Source: Tretioscincus oriximinensis
Taxonomy: Eukaryota > Chordata > Lepidosauria > Squamata > Gymnophthalmidae
Direction: 5' to 3'
Assembly (NCBI GenBank): GCA_022410635.1
Contig: JAJVDF010000374.1
Location: forward strand, 515,983-579,982
Length of the DNA stretch: 64,000 nt
Part shown: one piece after another, positions 9,834 to 20,769 of the stretch
Position numbering within the stretch: the first letter of the stretch is position 1
Layout: each line of letters starts with the position of its first letter
The notes under the pieces: model-generated
What the model saw: the letters and a program-made list of their open reading frames with translations, nothing else
Told to the model about the DNA's origin: nothing
The model's database searches: none
Position numbers and translations under genes: made by a program

Positions 9834-12005
9834 TTTTGGAGTCGCACAAGGTCTCCTCTTCCTCTCCAGGCTTACCTTTGATCCCTTTGCACAGCCGTAA
9901 AAGGGTTAATAGTGCTGCCGGAAAAGCCTCCCTCGGCCCACGCTTAGGGGCCACGCGCCTGGGTGGAAAGATCGCCCCCTGTGGGGACAACGCAGAAAAA
10001 CCCCACCTCAGCCACCTATGAACATATAATCAATGCGATTGCGACTGATATTTCCAACTGCAAGATAAACGACCTAGAGGAAAATTAAGATTCGTTTTCC
10101 ATATGTAAATCCCAGCTGCCATAATATCGGGTGTGTAATTTAAGGTGCTACGGGGGAGGGGTTATAAAAAGGAGGGGGGATTGTTTGGAATATTTTAATT
10201 TGTACGGTTTTTGTACAGGTAAGGAGTTTAAATAAAATGTTTTGAACACCAAAACTACCGTCGTCGTCATCTCTTAATACTAACTGAGAGAGGTACACTG
10301 GGAATGCACCGGATGGACAGACAGTTGTCCAATCGGGCAGATTTGGCTGCATAAAGCCATCCTGGCCCGCCCGCCCGCCCGGACCAGGCCGAAGCCTGGA
10401 GCTCCATTATCAGTGTCACCCAGACACCTTCAGGTGCCCCGAGTAATTGAGCTCAAGGCTTGGGCCTGGTCTGGAAGTCCCCTGAATATTATCCCAGCAG
10501 AGAAAGGAGGTGAAGGGAAGAGGTGGAGGNGGTACAAAATTTCGGCCCTTGGGGCTTTGAAACCCACAGGCCAAATTTTTGCCCCCCTCCACTAGCAGTA
10601 AAAGACATCACTCCTCCTCAGGGCAAAGACCTTGCAGCATTTTGCAAAGTGCATGCAAGGAAAGCAGCGTCCTTGTTGCTAAAGGGACACCAGCAGCCAG
10701 AAAGAGGCGAGAGAATTCTTGTCTGGAGCCATGGAGTGATGGCATTGGCCTCTCTGGCCTGGCTGCTTCTTGTGGCTGCAGCATTTTATGGGCCTGCATG
10801 CTGCTGTTTCTATGTGCTGGTTGGAAATGCTTGCGCACTAACAGACTAGAAGCCCTGCAAAATGCAGGTACAGGTTCCACCTTCTCCGCCCCCTTCCCTC
10901 CTATGCCCTCAGACCTCTTCCCCTCTCCAGCCACCTGCCTATCTCTCCTTTCTATCCTTCTCTCCATCCTTGTCTTATTCTCTCCTCTCTTCCNCGTGGT
11001 TCTCCTTTGCTACTTCCTTCTGTCTCTTCCATCTCCCATTCCTTCCGTTAATGATTCAATATTTGTTCAATAGTCAGCAGAATAGAAGGAATTTCAATTA
11101 TTTGTTCCACTTGATTGTTTGATAAACAAGAAAAATCCATTCCTGTTAGCCCCCACGCGCCCCTCCTACCATTTGCCAGTTGATATTACAACCTTGGGAG
11201 ACAAACACCAGAGACATTTCCCAGATCACAATGATCCTGAAGCAGTAAAGGATCCATCCTTCCTTCCATCCATCTCTCCTTCCTGCTTTCCTACCCTAAA
11301 GAGGAGGGAGGATGCTTCTTTAGCCAATCTGTGCCCTGTTCACCCGCAGAAATATGTTTTCTGTGTGCAGGAAGATGGCTGGGGGACCCATCTGTACCTG
11401 TGGGCAGGACTGGGTAGGCTGAAGAGGCTCCCTCCCTTCCAGGGCTAGGTGCAGTGCAGCCTGGGAACTGTAGTGCATAGGTCAGGACCTCACACAAGCT
11501 GGGGAAAAGAGACTGCCTGCAGCTCGCACTATACTTCCCAGCAGGCCTTGCTGTCAGCACAACAGCTGCTTGCTTCACATTTTCCACAAAATGCGTAGGA
11601 TTTTCAGGCAGAAATACAACTAAGATACAGGAAACAGGAATTCTGCCAGAAGACGAGAAACTGAAAGCTGGTCATTTTGTTGTTTACAACCGATACCCTG
11701 TCTATACCNTTAAGTTCTGTATTTAGACTCCAAAACTTTTCTTGAGACCCTATATTTAGAGTTCATACTTCTTTAAGGTTCTATATCTATACTTGGTTGG
11801 CTCCAGGAGTGAATGAGAAATTCCTGACAAATCTTTCTGGATCAACCATACCTCTATCACTTACTATGACATCTCTCTAGACCGTCTTCATGGGAAGTCC
11901 CAGGTGGGGCATATTAAGCAGTCTAACCAGGAAGGTCCAACTCGCCCCTCTCTAGGAAGAACTAAATCTGGCATATTAGCAGGAGAGGGGATGCCCAGTT
12001 ATCCG
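9834..12005. other. Mostly unclassified sequence, pyrimidine-rich in part
   Basis: No gene was recognised. A polypyrimidine stretch runs about 10870-11050. Sequence at 11375-11690 (GGGCAGGACTGGGTAGGCTG through AACAGGAATTCTGCC) resembles 32385-32620 and is listed separately. An open frame at 10579-11073 is low-complexity in its second half and not convincing. Confidence 0.45.
11375..11690 (+). repeat. Dispersed repeat of unknown class, copy 1
   Basis: It shares an ordered series of blocks with 32385-32620: GGGCAGRACTGGG, AAGAGGCTYCCTCCC, a block around GGGAACTGTAGT, CAGCTKCTTGCTT, and GGAAACAG with GAAAGCTGG. Parts also recur near 13605-13670 and 39600-39650. No coding capacity or terminal structure was identified. 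Confidence 0.55.
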
Positions 12006-12144
12006 ATCTCCCTGAAAATAAGTCAGGGTCTTATATTAATTTTTGCTCNAAAAGATGCNTTAGAGCTTATTTTCAATGCATGTATTATTTTTCCATGAAC
12101 AACAATTACAATTATTCTTCAACAACAATCAAAATCTTTCTTAT

Positions 12145-12252
12145 TTTTTTCCTTCTTTCTTTCCTTCTTTCTTTCCTTTTTTCCTTCCTTCCTCCTTTCC
12201 TTCCTTTTTTCCTTCTTTCCTTCCTTCCTTTCCCCCCTCCTTCTTTTCTTCA
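12145..12252 (+). repeat. CTTT/CCTT microsatellite
   Basis: Imperfect pyrimidine tract of CTTT and CCTT units directly beside the reversed CR1 copy; a similar tract follows that CR1 at 12802-12900. The two tracts may be one array split by the insertion. Confidence 0.85.
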
Positions 12253-12255
12253 TTT

Positions 12256-12792
12256 TATAAGAACATAAGAAGAGCCATACGGGATCAGGCCACAGCCCAT
12301 CAAGTCCAGTATTCTGTGTCACACAGAGGCCCANNAGNTGNNCCTGGGCANTCCGAACAGAGGAAAGTAAAATATGCNCCTNTTCATGACTCCCTGCAAA
12401 TGGTATNTCAGGAGTCCTGCCTGTTGCTCCATCCCGGATGCAACATCCAGACATCCATCCTTGTACCCATTTATACCCTTGGTATCCATAAACATGTCTA
12501 GTCCTGACTTTCCTTTGTCTATTCTGACTTTACTGCCCAACAGTTTCAAGGAGTGCCCTCTGATCCTTGTGTTGTGTGATAGAGAAAACATTTTTTCTCT
12601 GTTCACCCTGTCGATCCCATGCATGATTTTGTACACTTCAATCAGATCACCCCTCAAACGTCTCCTTTCAAGGCTGAAGAGGCCCANACGTTNCAGCNNN
12701 NCTTNGTAAGGGAGGTGCTCCAGACCCTTGATCATTTTTGTTGCCCTTTTCTGCACCTTCTCCAGTTCCAAAATGTCCCTCTTGAGATGTGG
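12256..12792 (-). mobile_element. CR1 LINE, 3' end (lineage 1)
   Basis: Starts at the octamer end (ATAAGAACATAAGAAG) and reads in reverse through the conserved C-terminal block ([20 protein letters not shown]). It carries many Ns at 12333-12383 and 12687-12705. It interrupts a pyrimidine tract and lies within the foldback element at 12008-13138. Confidence 0.85.
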
Positions 12793-12801
12793 TGACCAGA
12801 A

Positions 12802-12900
12802 TTTCCTTCCTTCTTCTTTTTCTTCCTTTCTTCTTTCCTTCCTTCCTTTCTTACTTCTTTCCTTCCTTCCTTCTTTTCTGTCTTCCCCTGCCTCCTCCCA
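12802..12900 (+). repeat. CCTT/CTTT microsatellite
   Basis: Imperfect array of CCTT, CTTT and TTCC units immediately after the CR1 insertion, probably the second half of the tract at 12145-12252. Confidence 0.8.
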
Positions 12901-13679
12901 TCCAATGCTCCGCTCCTTCTACCTCTCTTCCCCTACCTCTCCCCCCCACCGTTTAACCTTCCTCCCTCTCTTTTTGTTTTCTTTTGCAAAGCTCCTGGAG
13001 ACAATTATAAGATTTAAATTGACTTTTTATATATAAATTTGCTTGTTTTTGAAAGAAGCCTTCTATTCTGAGCATCCTCAAAAATCCTGAAAAATCACAT
13101 TAGGGTTTATTTTCAGGGTAGGTCTTATTTTCGGGGAACCATGGTAGTACTGCTCTTTAATACTAGATGAACCAGCTTGATGACTAAGTGCTGTCCCATG
13201 ATTCAAGGCGGTGGAGTTGTCCAAATGCCCAGAAATAGCAGGAGGGTGAGGCTCACCCTATCTTCAGGCCTTTTTTTTGTGCAAATATATTTGCATAGTA
13301 GTATGATCTGCAGATACTTCTGTGGCTCATGCAAAGCAGGAACACAATGTTCAGCCCACTCACTTCAGTCAAGATTTGTGAAGGTAGCACCACAGGTTTT
13401 GCAGATTTCTAAATTTCTTCGGTTTATTTCCGTAATAAAACAACGGGTCCTTTGCAAAACCCAGACCCAGAAAAGGGACCTGAATTCATTTCTTGTGAAA
13501 ATTATTTTCTATAACACACAACACTAGGAGCAGGGGGCCTCCCTTAAAAGTGATGGGCAGAAGAATTAGGCATGCTCTTATAATAAGCAGCTGTCATCTT
13601 GAAAAAATGGTGTAGAAAAGCAGGCAAAAATACAACTTAAAACCACCAAACAGGAAACATGCTCAAATGCAATTGGGAG

Positions 13680-13900
13680 AGGGCATCCCTATGTAAGGCA
13701 GAATGCTGGACCGGATGGGTTATAGCCAGATCCACTGCTCTTACGTTCTTATGTATAAATTAGCAGATAGTGCTGAGCAAGTGGAGGTTTTGCCTTTGCC
13801 TTCAGATGCTCAGAGGTAACAGGTGGGCCGTCTGTAGGCTAGGATGCTGGATTAGATTGTCTGTGGTCTGATCTAGCAGGGCTCTTTTTATATTCCTAAA
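13680..13900 (+). mobile_element. CR1 LINE tail fragments (lineage 1)
   Basis: Two short pieces of the CR1 noncoding tail: AGGCAGAATGCTGGACCGGA ending TTACGTTCTTATG at about 13755, and a degraded relative at 13795-13895 (GGATGCTGGATTAGATTG, GATCTAGCAGGGCTC). Confidence 0.65.
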
Positions 13901-13969
13901 AGTTCTCCAGATCATGCAAGGTACAGAACGAGCCAGGAAAGGACACCTGTTTCTCAAAATACACAACTT

Positions 13970-14234
13970 TTACATATAATAAAACACACATCAGAGTCCC
14001 ACATTCCGAGGTGCAATGACCAATGATAGGGCTCTGTATTTGGAAGCCTCCAGAAACCGACAAAAGGAAGGAAGGAATGGATGAAGGAAGGAAGGAAAGG
14101 AAAATAGAAGAAAAGAAAGAAAGAATGGTGAATGAAGCTGGGAGGGGGCAAGGGTAGGGGCATGGATTGGAGCAACAGTGAGGAAGGGCTACAGCCTGTT
14201 GCATTACCGTAAATCAACGGGCTAATTCTGCTAG
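13970..14234 (+). mobile_element. Helitron-like element, copy A
   Basis: The left end has ATATAATAAAACACA, close to the vertebrate Helitron start. The right end has ATTACCGTAAATCAACGGG and finishes GCTAG followed by T, fitting a CTRR end with insertion between A and T. The interior has a GGAA-rich tract and a short piece also present in copies B and C (CATTCCGAGGTGCAATGACC). No helicase gene remains. Confidence 0.5.
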
Positions 14235-14687
14235 TACATAAAAAGCTATGTTGTACAAAACCCCATTGCCTCCTCTAACCTTGCAGGTTCTATCAGGACA
14301 TCTGCTTTACCCGATTATCTCTAGGATTATGTGTAATCTGTGGATTTGCAGGAAGTGGAGGGGAAAATCTGTCAAGGCTGCATAAATCAAGATATAGTAC
14401 ATACCCAATGGCAACAAATTGCAAAATTAATCAAGGTTCTGTTGCTACACTTGACCATGCCCAGGTCACAAACCAAAACGAGGAAACAAAGTCTTTCAGA
14501 TATAGTTTCCCCCACTGACTTTAAGGGTATCAATTTCCCAGCTTTCATTACAAAAGGGTTTTTTGNCTCTCCTACACAACCACGCTTACAGGCCACGTAA
14601 CATCTTCATAATTCTCTTTTGTACTTGCTCACTGATAAACTAGACTACAGCAAGTTCAAAAGAGAGTTACAAGGATGGTGAGTGAAC

Positions 14688-15072
14688 ATAAGAACATAGG
14701 AAGAGCCATACTGCATCAGGCCAGAGCCCATCTAGTCCAGCCTTCTGCCCCACACAGAAGGCCCACCAGATGCACCTGGGCAGCCTGAACAGAGGAAAGC
14801 AAAATATGTACCTGTTCATGACTCCCTGCAAGTGGCATTTCAGGAGTCCTGTCTGTTGCTCCATCCTGGAGGCAGCATCCAGACGTCCATCCTAGGACCC
14901 ATTTATACNCTTGGTGCCCATAAACCAGTCTAGTCCTGTCTTGAAGCTATCCAAGCTGTTAGCTACCACCACCTCTTCAGGAAGTAAATTCCACAGGCCG
15001 ATGACCCTCTGGGTGAANAAATACTTTCCTTTGTTCTCACTTTTCTGCCCATCNGTTTTAAGAAGCGCCCTG
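14688..15072 (-). mobile_element. CR1 LINE, 3' end (lineage 1), inserted in lineage 2 CR1
   Basis: Octamer end at 14688-14705, then the tail and C-terminal coding part in reverse (FTQRVIGLWNLLPEEVVVA, SFKTGLDWFM). Confidence 0.85.
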
Positions 15073-15083
15073 GAAAGTTGATA

Positions 15084-15283
15084 GATGACCACTTTTGNGT
15101 GTGTGTGTGTGTTTGAAAACCTGATTTTGGGGTCCTTCCNGATTTTTCTGAGGAAAATTTAAAAAAATCCTCAGCAAAAATCTTTTTTTGAAAAAAAATT
15201 CCTCAGAAAAAAACGGGNAGCACCCCAAAACTGGGTTTTCAAACCCCACCACCACCAACAAAAGGGGTCATCTGGTCAGCCTA
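15084..15283. mobile_element. Palindromic MITE-like element
   Basis: The arms are inverted over about 75 bases: left GTTTGAAAACCTGATTTTGG, GATTTTTCTGAGGAAAA; right TTCCTCAGAAAAAAACGGG, CCAAAACTGGGTTTTCAAAC. A single right-arm relative lies at about 40075-40180. No coding region. Confidence 0.6.
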
Positions 15284-15539
15284 CTGGAAACTAAGCCCTA
15301 CGAGGAACAGTAAAGGATCAAGGGATGTTTAGTTTGCAAAAGGGAAGATTGGGAGGAGACCCGATAGCTGCCTACAAATATCTGAAGGGCTGCCACAGAG
15401 CAGAGGGATCAGCATTGTTCTCATTGGCACATGGAAGGACTAGAAACAATGGGATGAAACCGCAAGGGAGTAGAAACAGAAAAGGCTTTCTGGGAACAAA
15501 GATGTAACCCAGAATAAGGCTCAGTGGGGACAGTCGGGA

Positions 15540-16830
15540 GGGCCTCCCCTGCAGATCCTAATCCTTTAGATATTTGGGACCCAAATTATTTAGGGCTTCA
15601 TAGGTTACAGTTAATACCTTGAATTGGGCTCAGTTGGAACTTGTCAGCCAATGCCAATTTTTACAACTGGTGTGATGTGTTTCTGGCCAGTCCTTCCAGC
15701 CAGCAATCTAGCTACTGTGTCCTGCACCAGTTGCAGCTTCCGAACCGTTTTCAAGGGCAGCCCCAGATAGAGTGCATTACAGTAGTTCCGACTGGAAGTT
15801 ACCAGAGCGTAGATCACTGTGTGTTGGGATCTTCCCCCTGGGACATATTAGAAATAAAATATATTATTAATATCAAATATATCTAGCTGGAACTAGGCTA
15901 CCAAAGAGAGGCCTCTGGGTAATATTTTCAAAAAATTCCTTGGTCAAGTTGACCTCTGCCTTACCTCTGGAACTCTGTTAATCTCTTTTCCTCTCCCTGG
16001 GGGCACCTGTGAAAGGTAGCTCCTGATTCTATGTCCTGTCTGACAAAGGACCCATTAATCCCATTAATGACTGGGAAGTCAACTGTTTGCTTTTCCTATA
16101 AGGCAGACTTGACTCTCAATGGGAATCTCTCTTTGGCATTATGCCCAAAGCATAACCCTATTGTCACATAGGGAAGTCACTATTTGCCTTCTTCCCCTTT
16201 TCTGTATACACTGGTATCACCTCTTTGTTTGATACCAATCAAGGGTCATCAGAGACTGGACCCTTGGTATGAATCATCNTCCTGTCAGGTTTGATTGACA
16301 GGGGATCTCAATGGTAGCTAAGTTCCAGTAATTAGGCACACCACACACACATATATCTCTTCCCCTATTGGCTACTGTACCCAGGCTGCTACCCCTTGGG
16401 AGGGGGCATAACGCGTCATGTATGACCTCAGTGACCCACGAGGGGTATCCTCCGCCCTCATTACCCCGTCATAATCTTAATACACGCCTTCTGATTCTGT
16501 TGTCAATAAAAGTGGAGACTTTTCGTCCTTCTGGAGGCTTCCATCTACCCGTGGACCTCCTAAGATCTCCTGTTGCCCTGAAGTGTCATCCGTGTGCGCA
16601 TTATTTCGTGGCAGGTGATACGGACCCCAGGGCAAGCTACCTCACGTCACCGATCAGTCATCTTTAGCGAGTAAGCCGAATCTCGTTAACTGTGGCCAGG
16701 TCATCCCTGTCCAGAAGTGGTNGTAACTGGCAAACCAGGTATAACTGAAGGTAGGCACTCCTGGCTTCCACCTGATCTTCAGGNGTCAGCACAGCGTCCA
16801 GGAAGACCCTCAGATGTCACTCTCTGAGTT
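15540..16830 (-). repeat. Dispersed repeat carrying a solo LTR
   Basis: The flanks 15540-15821 and 16689-16830 read as one continuous repeat if the LTR at 15822-16688 is removed (phrases AATACCTTGAATTGGGCTCA, CACCAGTTGCAGCTTCCGAA, GGCCAGGTCATCCCTGTCCA). It is a common reptile repeat that I associate with L2-type LINEs, orientation inferred; the exact family is uncertain. Confidence 0.5.
15822..16688 (+). mobile_element. Solo LTR of the provirus family (diverged)
   Basis: Begins TGTTGGGATC and ends CTCGTTA, flanked by a perfect 6-bp duplication ACTGTG (15816-15821 and 16689-16694). It shares with the 45651-53320 provirus the AT-rich early U3, the block ACACGCCTTCTGAT and a late CCTCCTAAGATCT-like block. 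A polyadenylation hexamer AATAAA lies at 16505-16510. At 867 bp it is longer than the provirus LTRs, so it is an older or sister subfamily. It arose by recombination between two LTRs, removing the internal genes. Confidence 0.85.
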
Positions 16831-17104
16831 ATTAAACTTAGGCTGCATCCACACAGGGGTTTCATACCATGATGGTACTTAAAATTGGCCCTACTCTATG
16901 TTGGATCTTCTGGCATCTGCCCAAAATATACCTCCGTTGCTCCGGAGTACCNTGGGGTATTCAGGCAAATGCCATTTGCAGGTGAAATGCCTGTGCCCCT
17001 ACGCAACAGTCTGCATGCCTATCACACTGTTGCGGGAATTCAGATACCATGCAAAATCACCAGCCAATAGGACTGCAGAATTGGCTGGCTGACATGCACG
17101 GTAT

Positions 17105-17365
17105 TGATTTCTTAGTCCTTCCTGCCTTCAGAGCAGGGGTTAAGAACAGGCCTTTCACCAGAGAGGTCAGCGTTCGAGGCCCGTGTATCTGCCGTGGGGA
17201 GAAGTAAGTGCCCTCTACTGGCCTTAGCTTCAGCCAACCTAGTTGTTCGAAAGTCAGGAATTGCAAGTAGATGAATAGGTACCATCACATTGTGATGGGG
17301 AAGATGGAATGTAAGCCTTCAGGCAAAAAATAGCTTGCAAGCTGCTTTGAGTCCTTCTTCTTAAA
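17105..17365 (+). mobile_element. Type 2 SINE
   Basis: Head with GTTCGAGGCCCGTGTATC (box B), body TTGTGATGGGGAAGATGGAA, tail AGCTGCTTTGAGTCC with TTCTTC. The 3' end is short. Confidence 0.72.
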
Positions 17366-17514
17366 TCAAAGTTATCTAGCGAGTGCATGAATAGGAGTTC
17401 ACTTTTTAATTAAGAATTATATGTCNTGGGTGGCGGCGGGGAGCATTGAGATTTCCAAGATACGATCGGTTCCAAAAGGATCCTTTTTTCCACCTTCTGT
17501 CTAAGTTATTGTGA

Positions 17515-18050
17515 ACCTGGAGAAGGTGCAGAAAAGGACAACAAGAGGCTGGAGCACCTCCCTTATGCNGTCCAGCTGCAACGCCTGGTTTCCTTCCGCC
17601 TTGGAGGTTTAAGAGGGGATCTGAATGAAGTGTATAAAATCAGGCACAGGGTGGATTAGATGGCCAGAGAAAGAATATTTTCACTAGCACTCCGTACTAG
17701 GCCTAATGGACTTAGGCTGTTGGCCTGAAGAATTGGGGCAGACGAGGGATAGAATTTTTTTACCAGAAGGTCATTGGCATATGAAATTTACTTCCAGAAG
17801 AGGTGGTGGAAGCCTAGAAACCTGGATAGCTTTAAGACAGGATTAGACAAATTCATGGAAGCCAAATGCATCAATGGTTGTGAGGACACATGTCTTGATA
17901 CTGCCTCCGGGATGGTACAATAGGGAGTATGCCTGGAAAACCTCTTACATGGAATTGAGAACAGGTGAGCATTTTGCCTTCTTCTGCTTGAGACTGCCCA
18001 GGTGCAACTGATGGGCCACTGTGTGAGGCAGAATGCTGGACTACTGGCCT
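17515..18050 (+). mobile_element. CR1 LINE (lineage 1), diverged
   Basis: Begins at the GGAGAAGGTGCAGAAAAGGA block and runs through the C-terminal coding part to the tail (GGCAGAATGCTGGAC at about 18027). Many indels; older than the copy at 21745. Confidence 0.75.
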
Positions 18051-18053
18051 TTC

Positions 18054-18565
18054 TGTTGGGGTGACTTGATGTCACAAACAAGTCTACAGGGGGTCCCCTG
18101 TCACTCAGCATCCGGGGGGTGGGGCTACAGTGTGTATGGAAGCCTGGAAGGGTCGTAGCAGTGACTAGGCCTCAGCTTACTGGAAGTTATTTGTGTCTAT
18201 GGCTTGAAGCAGCCACTGTTGCAGTGTTGCGAGCCCTGTGAAGCCGTGTATGCGTTCTGGTTAGAGTGGAATAGCTCTCGCTGCTTTTTCTTTTTCCCAA
18301 TACCAACCATTCCTCTGTTGCAATAATAAACTTCTTTGTTTGTTTATATTTTAAACAGTCTTTTTGATTTCCCCCCCTCACAATCCTTAAATGTTAAAAC
18401 AACTGGGAGGGCTGAAATAAAGTCCCGAGGCACATCTTAAAGAGCCTCGTTAAAGGCGTAAAGGTGCTGGGAGTCCAAGCAGGTCGTGGCTGCTTGCTGG
18501 ATCCCAGCAGATATAGTGTGGCACCCCTAGCCTTGAGGGCCAGTGTACCTGGGCCGCCACAGCCA
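18054..18565 (+). mobile_element. LTR-like segment, unproven
   Basis: Starts TGTTGGGGTGAC like the LTR family above and contains AATAAACTTC at about 18325, as an LTR would. Two CR1 pieces flank it. However no clear end and no matching target-site duplication were found, and the rest does not align to the provirus LTRs. Treat as a possible LTR of a separate family. Confidence 0.3.
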
Positions 18566-18574
18566 GCAGCCTAT

Positions 18575-19010
18575 AGAGCTTTAAGACAAGATCGGACAGG
18601 TTCATGGACACCAAGGGTATAAATGGTTACTAGGGTGGACCTCTTAATACCACTTCTGGGATGGTGCAACAGGCAGGATCTCTGAAATACCATTTGCAGG
18701 GAGTGGGGAGCAGGTGAGATGCCCGCTTCAGATGCCCAGGGGCAATTGGTGGGTGATTGTAGACTATGGCAGACCCCATTTGGCTCATCCACATGCCAGT
18801 GCAGGTTATGGCAGGCCCCACTCAGGGCCTGCCATAATCTACACTAGCATTGGATGGCAAATCCCTATTGCAAGAGTGGTTAACNGGTGAGGGTTTTGCC
18901 TTCTTCTACTTGAGATGCCCAGGGGCAGTTGTTGGGCCACTGTGTGAGACTATAGGTTGGGCTTGGTGGGCTCTGGCCCCATTCAGCCNTGCACACGGGA
19001 GGAGGAAGGA
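18575..19010 (+). mobile_element. CR1 tail carrying a compound palindrome
   Basis: CR1 tail sequence (TTTAAGACAAGATCGGACAG to CAATTGGTGGGTG at 18758) is interrupted by a palindromic segment (about 18760-18850) and then resumes. The palindrome contains GGCAGGCCCCACTCAGGGCC with matching arms. The same palindrome, with the same CR1-like neighbours on both sides, recurs in reverse at about 26440-26640, so the two loci look like copies of one composite unit. Confidence 0.6.
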
Positions 19011-19653
19011 TTCCAGCGGCTTCTTTATTTGGATGCCATTATGCTGGGTGGTGGGAGTATTCCAAACCCGCAATGTTCCATGAGAGGCACACGTCACCTC
19101 GCAGAGGGAAGGAAATGGGCATCGGGGATTTCAGAGGCCCGAGGGGCCTGGAGAAGTGGTAACGCTGGAGACGGCAAACAAACTACTTGCCTTCCCTTCT
19201 CGCCTACCAGCCTCCTCCCCACTGAGTCACCCGTTTAATCTCCATTCTTTCCTGGCTCCTGTTTCTCCGCCATCTACAGGAATTTCTCTTTCTCTCTCCC
19301 TCTTGTTTTTTTTAGACCACATTTCCATTCATTTGCTTGGTGCACGTTTTATGCAGGCCTTCAAACACTTGGGCTGCACGTGCTTAATGGAAGCGTGGCG
19401 AGATTACCATGTTTCAAGATGTTGCTGAACTGTAGGGCCTTTTCACAGGCCCTGTAGAATGTGACAGTGCGAGACCCCTGGACCCTCCTTAGTGTCTAGC
19501 AAGAGGGCTCAATGCACCTTAGAGACTGACAAGAAAAAGGTAGGCGGCAGCAGGCCTTTGCCAGGCAAGTCTACGTCTTCATGTGCAGATCGGAAGGCGT
19601 AGACTTATCTGTAAGAGCCAGTCTTGGAAACCAGTCTGGTATAGTGCTTAGAG

Positions 19654-19841
19654 CAGACCTGGGCAAGGGGCGGCCCAAGGGCCACATGCGGCCCTCCTAC
19701 TGTCTCTGACCGGCCCGCCCCTCTTAGCTCAGAGTTATATACAGTATTGGGTAGAACTGAGTTAACTATATTAATCCGGCCCTCTAAAACCACCCCAATT
19801 TCTCATGCGGTCCCTTGGGAAAAATTAATTGCCCACCCCTG
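19654..19841 (-). mobile_element. hAT-type MITE, 188 bp
   Basis: Ends CAGACCTGGGCAA and TTGCCCACCCCTG with a perfect 8-bp duplication GCTTAGAG at 19646-19653 and 19842-19849. It is the reverse complement of the 2967-3154 element and equal in length. It sits within box A of a type 1 SINE. Confidence 0.9.
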
Positions 19842-19899
19842 GCTTAGAGTGTCAAACGCTCATCTGGAAGTCTCCCCGTTTGATTCTACCCTCCTCCAC

Positions 19900-20617
19900 T
19901 AACGGGGGTTTGCTTACCACGTTATTAAGATGCCTGCACATCAGAGGCAGCCGTATCGTCAGGATACGGACACGTGTAGAATCTGACTCCCATCAAGAAC
20001 TCACACAGAGGCCATAAACTTAGATCAAGAGGCAAGACCCAGGAGGCCCACGTGGGTCATGGAACCTCCAGAGCACCTCTGTGCAATGGTTTTTATTGAC
20101 TCCAAACAGAAGGCGTGTACAAGGAAAGAGACGTCAGAAAGTGGGAGTTCAGAAGGTGTGGTTTGGGGCGGACCGGAGGTGGGCCCAGGTGTGTGACGTG
20201 TCTCCCTCCTCCCAAGGGGCGCAGCCTGTGTCAGGAAACTCCAAATATGGGTATGGTTTGAATGATACAAGATTGACCCCTTTAGGCTTCCAGGACCTGT
20301 GACCGGTCTTTCACCCCATGGTACAAGGGTGGACAAAAGACTTCCTCTGGACTTTCCAGGGCAATTGACTCATGCCATTAAGCCAGGGCTANAGATACAA
20401 TGGGTGCCCTTTTGAGACAATGGGCTAAGGGGAACTGCTAAATGGGTGTTGCTTCAGGGCAGGAAGAGAGATTAGCTCTCTTGCAACACCCTGTAGTGGA
20501 AAAATTTCCCAAAAGTTTGCATCCAGGCTGCCTGGGCTTCTGGGGACCAATTCTTGTATATATTTATATTAAATATATTAATGCCAATTAGTATATCACT
20601 AATGGTGAACCCCAACA
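19900..20617 (-). mobile_element. Solo LTR of the provirus family
   Basis: Reversed, it begins TGTTGGGGTTCACC and ends CAAACCCCCGTTA, flanked by a perfect 6-bp duplication CTCCAC (19894-19899 and 20618-20623). It aligns along its length with the provirus LTRs: TACTAATTGGCAT, GTGTTGCAAGAGAGCTAATC, CAGGTGTGTGAC-like and GGACACGTGTAGAATCTGAC blocks. AATAAA is at 20092-20097 in reverse. At 718 bp it matches the proviral LTRs (714 and 720 bp). Confidence 0.92.
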
Positions 20618-20769
20618 CTCCACAAAAGTCAGCTGGGTAACCTTGAGCTAGTAACAGTTCTTCATTCTCTCTCAGCCTCACTGACTTCACAAGGTGTCTG
20701 TGATGAAGAGATGAAAGTTATGGAAGCTGCTTTGATTCCCTTTGAATTGAGAAAAGTGGGGAATAAAAA

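Larger units (their letters stand above)
12008..13138. mobile_element. Foldback DNA element, interrupted
   Basis: The left end (CCCTGAAAATAAGTCAGGG, TCTTATATTAATTTTTGCTC) and right end (TTATTTTCAGGGTAGGTC, TTATTTTCGGGGAACC) are inverted versions of the same AAAATAAG motif. Between them lie pyrimidine microsatellites and a reversed CR1 piece. It looks like a non-autonomous DNA transposon split by a CR1 insertion and repeat growth. The superfamily is not determined. Confidence 0.5.
14628..15515 (+). mobile_element. CR1 LINE (lineage 2), split by two insertions
   Basis: The left part (CAAGTTCAAAAGAGAGTTAC to 14685) and right part (15284-15515; GAACAGTAAAGGATCAAGGG, GGGCTGCCACAGAGCAGAGG) match consecutive parts of the better-kept copy at 35466-36400. 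Between them sit a reversed lineage 1 CR1 and a palindromic element, so lineage 2 was here first. Confidence 0.75.
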
